From NCBI RefSeq assembly GCF_003369915.1, contig NC_046675.1:14446001-14510000 (forward strand): a stretch of DNA of 64,000 bases, given 5' to 3'. Numbering within the stretch: position 1 is the first letter of the stretch; each line of letters begins with the position of its first letter. Positions 36,287 through 45,781 of this stretch are shown here, one piece after another. The translations under genes and the position numbers were made by a program. The notes beneath the pieces are model-generated. The model saw nothing but the letters and a program-made list of their open reading frames with translations, was not told the DNA's origin and did no database searches. This DNA comes from Drosophila miranda. Taxonomy: Eukaryota; Arthropoda; Insecta; Diptera; Drosophilidae.

Positions 36287-37153
36287 GTTATTGGCAGCAC
36301 CCGCAGACCATACATTACCAGAATGTACTCCCCCATCCATGCCCTTAGTTTCTTGTTTACTTCCCCCACTAGATGTTCTTTCCTGTCCCCATTTCATATA
36401 TATTTTTACCCCCCATTTAGCTGATTTCTGTCTTAAGAACATATTTATGTTAAAGATGAATGCACGGGAGAGTACCTTTCCTTGGACTCTATGATCGCTC
36501 TCAGCCTGACTATTATATTCCAAATACCAGTGTATCCCCGATATTCTGATTGTTATATAGCCGTACAAAATAAGTGAATGTACGTGATTATTTTTTAATT
36601 GCCACCAAAAAAATTGAATTGTTTTTAATGCAACTTAAACGGCAATTATTGGGAAATGTTTCGGAGACACTTCCACTTAAGCGTACCGCTTTAATTTATA
36701 CATTTTAAGCTGACCCGGCAAATTAAAATTATTAATATTAATTTCGAAAAGCAATCGAGTGTACTTTTTTTTTGCAGAAAAACTTGTCGGCAAAGCCCGA
36801 ATTTAATAATTCTTCAATCCCACTTCTGTCGCCAGTTACATTTACCTACGCGTAAATTCGAAGAATTTGAATAATTCAATAGGTGTCGGGTCGTCCCGCT
36901 CGACGACTATGCGCCAGACTGCCTTTTGCTGAATTGAGGTTTTTGTAGCCGCCACGTTCCTCCACCGCCCAGCTTTGTGTGGCAGCAATTTTGAAGAATT
37001 CTTGTTAGTACACTTGTACTTCTATTTTAAATTGAACTTTTAACGGATTACCACATTATTTTGAAGAATTCCTGCTGCTCCGAACGATGTCTGCATGATT
37101 TTAATGTGCAAATGGACAGGAAAGGGTTTGAATCTGGATCCACACCACATTCT

Positions 37154-37372
37154 TTATCCATAGCCATGTCGGATAAGCACGTTCGGATGAGCGAAACATT
37201 CAATATCTGGCTGTAAATGCTGGATGTACTTTTTGTCGTTATCGGCCACCTCATCTGCGCCGAGCCGCATGTGTTCGTTCCAATTGTCTCTTTTGATTTC
37301 TTTCTTCTCGCGCTTCTTCTGATTGAGAGTCCCGCAATTGCGACACGCCCACACGCACATTTTCGTTATCAT
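37154..37372 (-). CDS. doubtful 72-aa open frame
   Basis: ATG at 37372 to a stop at 37154-37156. The product begins MITKMCVWACRNCG and is rich in Lys, Glu and Asn. It reads less like simple-sequence noise than the neighbouring frames. An overlapping minus-strand frame (37048-37254) is also open. I know no family for it. It may be chance or part of an untranslated exon. Confidence 0.2.
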   Translation of the reverse strand: MITKMCVWACRNCGTLNQKKREKKEIKRDNWNEHMRLGADEVADNDKKYIQHLQPDIECFAHPNVLIRHGYG

Positions 37373-38036
37373 GTTGGATTCGTTCGTCTGTTCTTTCTGC
37401 TGTACAATTTCGCATTTTGTTGCTTTACTCGTTCGACGATGAAAATGTATCGCCTTGCTGCCTCTTATTGTAACACACACACACACAAATTGATCACTAA
37501 ACTACAACTAATGTAACTTAAGTTAGAATTCTAGCAAAAATAACCAAATTATTACTGATACAGAATGGAATAAATAATATGAAATAAAAATTAGTAAACT
37601 ACTGTAACATTTTACAGCCTCCTAGATGGGTACCGATTTCACTAGCTACAAGCACCCACCCACACCCCATTTCACGACCCATTGTATAGGTATCGGAGGT
37701 AAACATTGCTGGTAAAAATGGGTGGTAAGGGTCAGTAATGAAAGTACTCCTGATCTGTTAGGGAGGGGTGATATCACCACCTCCGAACTAGTGCCCAGTA
37801 ATGCTACAGTCTCACAAATACGTTGTATTAGAGACGTATTAAAACGTTGTATGGGAGATAAGTGGATGTTTTTCATACAAAAATACAAAAAGCCCGATTA
37901 AGAAATGTTGTGTGTCATTCGCATTGAAACAAAAATTGTTCTAAAAATCAGTCGAGCCATTTGAGAGGACTTCAAACACAAACACCATTACACGAGATCT
38001 TTTCATCTTAGATTAAAAACTTCAAAATTGTATCGC

Positions 38037-38042
38037 TTTATT
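38037..38042 (-). terminator. polyadenylation signal of TBC1D5
   Basis: AATAAA on the minus strand, about 100 bp past the TBC1D5 stop codon. Confidence 0.55.
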
Positions 38043-38144
38043 TCATTAGCAGACTCCAAAAGTATAGTACCTGTTCGTTCACTTGGCAGCCACTAGGTGG
38101 CTGCTGCACCTAATATAATTTTTTGTTCAGTCAATATGATCAGA

Positions 38145-40451
38145 TCACCGCAGATTGGTGATTGGGAGGTGCCGCTTCTGGGGTTCCGCCGCCGGAAGAC
38201 CATTCTGCACAACCGTTCCTGGCTTCTCGTCGCTTGTTATCGTCGACAACTCAATTTCCCGCATTTCGCCCAACAGACGACGCATCGAGCTGTGCATGAA
38301 AGCATTTTCCGGCATTTCGTAACTACTGGAGACGGCCGCAGGCGTGGGTGTAGATGAGGGGGACGGCGAGGCTCTGGCTACTTCCTGTTTTGTCTTGGCA
38401 CTGGTCTTGTTCAGCTGCTTTTGTTCGTTAGCCTCCAGTGCCTGGTCGATTGGCGCCGAGCGCGTGTGCAGTGGAAACATGAATTTCACGTCGAGGAAAC
38501 TACAAAGCTCCTCAATTCCGTCCAGCGTGCGGCTCAGCTCTTCATTGCCCTGCCTGGGCGCCACATGCTGGCGCACAGTTCGCAGGTAATTTTGCAGCTT
38601 GCTTCTAGCGATTTTGATTACAGTCTGGGCATTCTTCAACTCCAGCCGCAGCAGTTCTGGGCTCTGGGAAATCGTCATAGGATTGGCGATAATGTCGAGA
38701 TCGTAAGGTGCATACGAGGGGAGTCACTTACATTTTCCAGGTAGCCATCCATGGCAACGCGGTGGGCATCTTGCAGCTTGGCCAGAGCAGAGGAATCGGC
38801 AGCATTGCGCTCCTGCATGTAGGTGATCTGGCGATCGACTTGACTGCCACTGGATGATGTTTCCGAGATGGTACGCAGACGTTGCTGGCGTGCGGATGGC
38901 CCCCCAACTGGCGGGGCTGGAAGATTGTTGGCAAAGGACACACAGGTGAAGGCGTTCGCTGGGTAATCGAACTGCTTGGGATTGAGCATGAAGAGAGCAT
39001 GGCGCAACACCAAGTTGACGTCAACGTTGCCCGGGTATCGCATGAGATAAGTCAGCGACGTAGTGTAGTCGCTGAGCAGCACTGCAATCAAACGGGTAAT
39101 TACAAGAGCACCCAGACGCCGGGAAATACCCACGCTTATCTCGTATGTGCACCAGCATGGCCACCAGAATGTAGTTGGGCAAGTCGAAGCGGTCGCTATC
39201 CGCGAAAATGGCATCCCACAGCAGCAGCAGGTCCAACAACATGAACTCCCGTCCGAATAGAAGGCGTAGCCAGCGACTGTAAAGATCATTAATGTACGAA
39301 CGGGTATATATTATTATATATGACGATGGGATGTCTCGAATTTAAGCTTACATTCCAAATATGTGCAGCGGTATTTCCATTTTCAGCAGATAATGGTGCA
39401 AGTGCTGGTCCTGCTTGGCCAGTATTTTGTCCCGTATACGGTTGAGCTGGCTGATAACCTCCACCTCGGTTTGCTGCTCCTTATCGCTGGAGGCCTGAAA
39501 GAGAGCGATAAGATTGTTTTGTCTTGCATCTGCAGCCTGCAGCTGCGACGCACCTCGTTTAGCTGCTCAATGTGGCCGTCAGGAGTGGAAACGAGATTCG
39601 ATACTCGATAGTACGACTCCACGGAGGCCATGAGACGCGAGAAAATGGAGCTGCAAAACATGAGAACAGATTATGCTAATGGTGGGTGGGCAATGGCAGA
39701 CGACGTACTATGTGTCCGCCTCCAGATAGCCAGGATCGAGGACGTTCAGCAAGGTCTCGTTTATGTCAGTCTTGGCGATCTCGCTGAAGTGCAGCAGCGA
39801 CTGGTGATCGCTGTAGATCACAAAGATAATGGGGGCCAGTATCTCATGCATGCCCTGGCGGTAGCACATGTAGGGATGCTCGCGGGCGTAGTAGAACAGG
39901 ATATTGACCATGGCGTTCTGGACGAGCGCTTTGCGGAAGAAGTCAACGCCGGGGAAGGTGCGCACCACGTCCTGCCGTATCACCGCGAACAGCTCTTGGT
40001 CGCTGAAGTACTGGTTCCAAACGCTTTTCGTTGACTGCGACAAGGGGTCGTCGTCGGACACTGCCAGCTCGTGGGGATTGCGCACATAGTCAACCCGGAA
40101 CTTCTCGTATCTACTGCGCTGCTGCAGGCGCTGGGTGTGCCAGCTCCTATGCTCAGCATTGAGGACGCGCAGGAGCAGCGCCCAGTAGACGCTGCGAAAC
40201 TTGGACATCTTCAGGTCGCCATTAAAAGCGGCCAGTCGCAGGGTCTCCGGGTTCTCATCAAGATTCTCCAGCAGCTGCGTCCACTCAAGTCTATACCGTT
40301 CCACAGAGGTCATTGTGCTGGCGCTGGCTTCGTCGGGTCCAGGTTCAATGGCTTGACCTCTCTCCTCGCGAATGTTTGTTTTGATGGCTGCTGCGTCGCC
40401 CTTTGCCTTCGGTATGTTCAATTTGATTGCTTCTATGCCGCGCACGGTCAT
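38145..40451 (-). CDS. TBC1D5: TBC1 domain family member 5 (Rab GTPase-activating protein)
   Basis: Six exons: 39709-40451, 39554-39650, 39352-39494, 39134-39276, 38732-39081, 38145-38663; 664 aa in total. TBC proteins speed GTP hydrolysis by Rabs; TBC1D5 acts on Rab7 with the retromer and in autophagy. The TBC domain starts near residue 75 (KFRSVYWALLLRVL). The arginine finger motif IRQDVVR is at 158-164 (R164) and the glutamine finger motif YRQGM at 197-201 (Q199), so the GAP looks catalytically intact. The later part of the domain, RWLRLLFGREF, is encoded at the start of exon 4. The C-terminus is Ser/Pro-rich with predicted helices. A CAGTGCTGCCA-type repeat lies about 150 bp upstream of the start codon. 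In D. melanogaster I recall this as CG8449. Confidence 0.92.
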
Positions 40452-40597
40452 CGCTTGTTGCTGGAGCTGGCACTAAATGAATACGCACGCCCTTCTTGTT
40501 GCCATATCAACGCTTACAACACATACGAACGTCCAATAAGAGGGGTTTTTTACCAAAATAATCTGATTAGGTCCTCGAATTTAATAACACATATGTA

Positions 40598-41155
40598 GGT
40601 CCAGTGCTGCCAGATTTCGGGAGTCGCCATAAGCTAGATTGAAGAAAAAAAATAAGCTAGAATAAGCTAAAAATTAAAAAAGCTAACCATAAAAACACAT
40701 CAAATTTATGGAAAATTTAATTGTATTAATTTTTTTTTCATATTTCATTAGAGTAATAACGTAATAACAACGGACCTTTTATAGGTCCAAGTGAGCTTGG
40801 GGGCGGGAGGCTCTTATCCCCCCCCTCCCGGCTACCGCCTTAACCTAACCTAATAACGTAATTTTTTCCACTACATTATGTTATGGCCGAGTGATCAGCA
40901 ATGTACGAACCAAGTTCTGCCTTCTGCTCCTCTGTTTTTGAGGACTTTCTTGTGCCATGCTTCAATGCAAGACACAATAGGTTTTTAGTGAAAAGCAGCA
41001 GTACGATTTTGTGGGGTCAGATGGCACATTGCGTAGCCACTCCTTAATTATTTTTTGTATTTAAATGTGCAAACATGTGCAATATAATATATAAAATAAG
41101 CTTAAAGCTTCTAGCTTAAGCTATCTAGCTTCAAATAAGCTAACATGGCACCACT
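40598..41155. repeat. AGCTA-rich dispersed repeat, copy 2
   Basis: It starts CCAGTGCTGCCAGATTT and ends TCAAATAAGCTAACATGG-CACCACTG, with roughly inverted CAGTG(C/G)TGCCA ends. It shares with copy 1 (31650-32045) the AAGCTA words and the GCGTAGCCACTCCTTAA block in the same order. It is longer partly because of the nested insert at 40766-40850. Confidence 0.55.
40766..40850. mobile_element. 85-bp structured insert with 12-bp target-site duplication
   Basis: The insert is flanked by the identical 12-mer TAATAACGTAAT at 40754-40765 and 40851-40862. It contains two hairpins (GGACCT..AGGTCC, and CGGGAGG..CCTCCCG) and ends in the tandem CTAACCTAACC. A long target duplication with a short-repeat tail is the signature of target-primed reverse transcription. 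It is therefore probably a SINE-like or truncated non-LTR retroposon, or a retrocopy of a small structured RNA. Confidence 0.6.
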
Positions 41156-41690
41156 GCTCCATTTAAATGTTATACAACACTGGGGTTTAGGGTAGATCGG
41201 TTCCACGTAAATACAATTGATCCCCAATCCGCGAATGATTTCTTATCGTTGGGGACAATAAGTGAGTCGCTTATGGCAGCGCACATTAAAACTGGACTCG
41301 GACATAGTCAGTCGGTAAATAATAATTGAGAAAATCTATATTTAGTGGAACCGCACTCTAATTGATTGTCCCAATGCCGTTTGATGACCTTGGAAGAGGC
41401 GGAGTGGAGCGCAGACCCTAAATCAACAAACACACATACACACATTCCAAACCATTCCACATTCCATGTATGTGTGTATATGTACATGCCAAGTAATCGA
41501 CAGGTTCTCTGTTTACAGTAAGGGCGAACAAACAGCTGATTATGCCTGCCACCTAATTTGGGGCTGGGGCTGGGTTCCTCAATATTTTTCTTGCGATGAT
41601 CTCATTCCTTTCAATGTAGAACAAGACACTAACATGTGCGCTCTTCGCTCTTTTATTTTTCTCCAGTAATCTAAACACAGCGCAGCTCCC

Positions 41691-44600
41691 ATGGGCAAGG
41701 ATCAGCATTTGCTGACGGCAGCAAGAAGTGGAGACATCCGAACGGTCGACAAGTTGCTGGATCTTTCATCCAAACGTCACGGGCCTTTGTCGAGGTGAGT
41801 CAGCCAAACAAAGTATTTTCAATTGAGTTTACGTACTAAATGTAGTGTGGATCTCATATTTCAGCTTTCGCCGCAGTCCCAGCATCAATTGCCAAGATGT
41901 GAATGGATACACATCACTGCACCATGCCTGCCTCAACGGGCATGGGAATATTGTCCGCCTGCTTCTGTCCCACAATGCCAAGCTGGATGTGCCAGATATT
42001 CGTGGCTCCACACCGCTATTTCTTGCCGCTTGGGCTGGCCACCAGGAAATCGTGAAAATGCTGCTAATGCACAGCCCCAATGGTGCCAATCCCAATGCCC
42101 AAACGATCGAGAACGAAACCCCACTGCATTCGGGGGCCCAGCATGGTCACAACGCCGTCGTGGCCATCCTACTCTCCTACGGTGCTGATCCGGCAATACG
42201 CAACAATAGCTTCCAGACGGCTCTGGATCTGGCCGCCCAATTTGGACGATTGCAGGTGGTACAAACGCTATTGCGGGTCTATCCAGATCTTATACTGCCA
42301 TATAAGAGGGATCTGTCTGAGCTGCTGGGATACTCCGACTCCAGTCCGTATGCAACGTCGCCCACGAAGCACATTTTTACGCACACATGTCTGCATCTGG
42401 CCAGTCGGAATGGACACAAAAAGGTGGTGGACACGCTGCTGGCGGCGGGCGTTGATGTCAACATACTCACGCATGCGGGCAGCGCCCTTCACGAGGCGGC
42501 GCTGTGCGGCAAAAAGTCTGTGGTGGTCACCCTGCTAAAGGCCGGTATTTTTGTATACGCCACAGATGGCAACGGGCGCACTGCCCTGGATATACTCTCG
42601 GACTATCCCCCTCACGTCACATACGACATTGTGGGTGTCATCAATGGTGGGAGGAGGCCACGCCTTGGACATTTCAAAGCTTCTAACGGCTACCATTTCT
42701 TTCAGAGTTCACCAACCAGGCGATGGCACAGCAGACTCGAATGGTTGCTGATGATTTGATCGTGGAGAATAGCACCCAGTCGCTGCCGAAGCGCTTGTTT
42801 GAAAAGAACTCGCAGCGCCAGAAGCTGTCCAAGCTGCGCGATTCGGCGAGGCAGAGGAAGTAAGCCCCAGCACCAGTGCCCTAACCATGTCTTGTGGCAC
42901 GCACGCCCATACCAACCACCACATTCTGTTTGTCTGTTTGTCGTACTCACTCGTAATGTGTCTGTTAATGTCGTGACCTTAATTAACCCCTTGCTCTGCA
43001 GCTCATGTCATTCGGAAAACGCACTGCACTCATCCCAACTCTTGCACCCACACACTCACGCCCACGCCCACTACCATCATCGTCAGAATCGATTGCTCCA
43101 CACACTCTTCAATTAACCGGTCTGGTCTTAATGGTCTTTCTTCCATAACCCCATTCGCCCCACCGCTCCCCTATAGAAACCAAGATCAAGCCAACGGACT
43201 TTCGCACTCTTTAAGCTCGCTGGACGTATACACCAAGCTGCCGGAAAATGATCTGGCCATGAAGCCAATCACACTGCAGAAATCGTTCAACGATGTCCAC
43301 ACAATCCAGGACGACAGCAGGAATCATTGGGAGTCGTACAAGCCTGTCTACAAGCAGCCCCATCTGCCTAGCTTCCAGACGTTCGGCGATATCTCCAGTG
43401 CCTCTGTGCCGTCGCGATCCTACGAGTACATCAATCTGTTGAAAAATGGTTCCGCCAGTGATGACAATAACTCAGCCAGCACAAGCAGTAATTGTAAGTA
43501 CAAAAGAAACCAATTAACAGCAGGAAAAGCAATTGATTCGGAGAGTGACTACTTGGTTGTTCAAAGATCTATTTTTAATGACTTTTCCTTTACAGCTGGA
43601 GCACGACATCAGGCTGTGACTATTTATATGGAAATGTCGCTAGCATCTCCTCCGACTCCGATGCCACGTACACACATAAATGGGAAATCCAATGACTATG
43701 CGAACCTCGTGGTGATAGAAGAAGGGAGCAATGGAGCGCCGGCGAAAACCGCAGTTGTGGACAGCAACAACAACAGCAGCGGCAGCAAACTGCGAACGGT
43801 TCGTCATTCGCCCACGCCAGATTATCCGCCGCCCACGGTTACGGAGGCGGAGCACACGATATTGAACTATATAATGCCCGTGACACTGCGAAGGGACAGC
43901 GCCTTGGAATCAAGTGAATCGGCACGCACCACGAACTCTTTCAGTTCGGATCATGTGGAGGAATTTGTAGGCGATATTCCGTTCGCGGGTCTTTTCAAGG
44001 GATCTACATTGAATTTGGCTGCAGACACCACTGATGGGCGAGGCTCAGTGCCCCGGGAGCGAGAATTTCTACGTTCGCCTAGCATGGTGAGGTCTGTACA
44101 TGCCCTGAACCATCGCCGCAGTCTGTCCAAGCAGCGATACTCTGCCTTGGGGGAGGATTTCAGCGCCTCTCGTGTCTGGGCTGAGATTGATACCATCTTT
44201 GAGAACATCGGAAATGAAGTATCTACAGAATACGATCAAGATACCGAGGAGCAGGAGCAGGAGGAGGTCGACGAACCCCAGAGCTTGCCCGCTGATGACC
44301 CACGATACTCTCTACACATACGCAATCCGGCAGAACTCCTACTGGGCAAGAGCCAGAGTTCCGCCTCCCACTGGTGTCACTCGCCGTACACCCTAATATA
44401 CGGCGAAATACGGTACTCCCTGTTTGTATGTTTGTCTGGAAATCTATTGGGTGCAGTTTTTTTAAATCAGATTTTCTTTCTAGTATCTCGGATCGACGGT
44501 TATAAGGCAATTGCAGGGCACACTGTCTACGCGCAAGTCCATTCAGAAGCTGAAGATCGATGAGAACATGAAATCAGCCGCGAGCGTCAGTGACTTTAGT

Positions 44601-45062
44601 CTTCTCGAGAATTGCACAACTTCCACAAAATATCTGAAGGCTGCCAATCTGCAGACGCGTCACAACGTGGACATTGCAGTTTCATGTATCGGTGTTAAAT
44701 TTATGGATCATGAGAAAAAGGTAAAAACAGAATATATTATCCCTAAATAATTCAACTATCCATTCTTCAATAGACTGCCCTCTGCTCCCATGACATTGAG
44801 AATATCAATTGCGTCTGCCAGGACACTGAAGACTTGCGGTACTTTGCATATATAACCAAAGAGCAGGATCTGCATTATTGCCATGTCTTTATGGTCGATA
44901 ATTTGGTTCGTAGAATACCAATTCCCTATTTCCGGCTTCTTAACTTATTTTACCTTACAGGAGCTGGCTAAGGAAATTATTTTGACTTTGGGACAAGCTT
45001 TTGAGGTAGCCTACCAGCTAGCCCTGAGCAGGCAGACCACTCCCATAATCGAAGAGTGCTAA
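41691..45062 (+). CDS. ankyrin-repeat and PTB-domain adaptor of the ANKS1/Odin family
   Basis: Eight exons: 41691-41794, 41865-42646, 42706-42859, 43177-43493, 43596-44425, 44484-44720, 44774-44905, 44961-45062; 885 aa in total. About six ankyrin repeats fill residues 1-270 (DVNGYTSLHHACLNGH, RGSTPLFLAAWAGH, ENETPLHSGAQHGH). A low-complexity middle contains HSPTPDYPPP, as in ANKS1 proteins. A PTB domain runs from about residue 730 (YLGSTVIRQLQGTLSTRK) to the end (HDIENINCVCQDTEDLRYFAYI). ANKS1 proteins act downstream of Eph and EGF receptors and in receptor trafficking. I see no SAM domains between the ankyrin and PTB parts, unlike the vertebrate proteins. The exon 5 donor (GTATGT) was chosen to keep the PTB frame; exon 7 ends at an unusual GTTCGT donor. 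I recall the D. melanogaster relative as CG4393, unverified. Confidence 0.88.
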
Positions 45063-45464
45063 TCTACAAAAGTGCCACAAATGGATCATAGGAGTATAAT
45101 ATATTTATTGAATTGCATTTCATTTGCTAGTCGTTGATGCCATCTCGATGCTAGCTTTATTTCACATGAGGCAGCTCACATGTTAAAGTATTCGGATAAT
45201 GTTTTTAAATAAATTTATTATAAAATTATCCGTTCTCTTCATTTTGATTAATAATAAAAAGACTCTTCAAGTCAAGTGGGTGCAGTGGTTAAATTTATCA
45301 AAGTTTATTTCATTTATGTATTTTAGTTTATTTGAATTCAACTGAAACAATCGAGAAATCGTTGCGATTGTTGCTTTCGCTATGTATCGGTCATAAAATG
45401 CCAACTCCTTTCAGTTCGAGCACCTCTCGTATCCAGTCGATAGTATCTATAGCCGTAGCAGGAA
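45063..45464. other. 3' region of the ANKS1-like gene
   Basis: Contains AATAAA at 45208-45213, about 145 bp past the stop codon, then AT-rich sequence leading into the dispersed repeat upstream of the next gene. Confidence 0.5.
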
Positions 45465-45669
45465 AAGTCAAGTATTTAAAATAATTGGATAAAATTATGT
45501 GGGCAGGGCTGAGAGATCTATCTAGCTGGTGGTAATATTCGGCGGAATATCAAAATCGAGGAATATATATAACTTGAATTCGTCAGTATATTTACGGTAT
45601 AATTTTAAAATGAGACGGTATATTTTGGTATATTTTGTGAGGGTCGGACCGTCTATCTTATCGAAAAGT
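45465..45669 (+). repeat. promoter-associated dispersed repeat, copy B (NuSAP-like gene)
   Basis: This is the reverse complement of copy A. It ends at the gene-facing side with CTTATCGAAAAGT, 113 bp before the start codon of the NuSAP-like gene. It includes the inverted forms of ATACTGACGAATT, three GGTATATTTT-type words, TAGCTGG and AAAATTATGTGGGCAGGGC. Just downstream is CATCTCTA, a match to core-promoter motif 7, and a degenerate motif 1 (GGTTACACA). Confidence 0.75.
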
Positions 45670-45781
45670 AACACAGGTTACACATCTCTAACGCTTTGAA
45701 ATAAACGTACAGCCCGGAAAGATTGTTTGGCATTTTCCTGTTATTGTGCTGTTTCATTATAAATATTATACAAAATTCGGA

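Larger units (their letters stand above)
36287..38144. other. intergenic region between Su(var)3-7 and TBC1D5
   Basis: The two genes are convergent here. The region holds the Su(var)3-7 3' end, a doubtful small minus-strand frame (37154-37372), a perfect palindrome GGTGATATCACC at 37767-37778 with GGAGG/CCTCC flanks, and a TBC1D5 polyadenylation signal (TTTATT at 38037-38042, minus strand). Nothing else was recognised. Confidence 0.5.
40452..41690. other. intergenic region between divergent TBC1D5 and the ANKS1-like gene
   Basis: About half of this 1.2-kb region is a dispersed repeat (40598-41155) with an 85-bp nested insert. The remaining 535 bp contain a short CACACATA run near 41428 and no recognised core-promoter word. 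The ANKS1-like 5' leader must lie here. Confidence 0.5.

Noticed and set aside
43259-44563. Single 434-codon exon for the middle of the ANKS1-like gene
   Set aside because: It reads through a 102-bp intron (43494-43595, a multiple of three) and through the intron at 44426-44483. Both have good splice signals, and the PTB domain needs the second to be removed.
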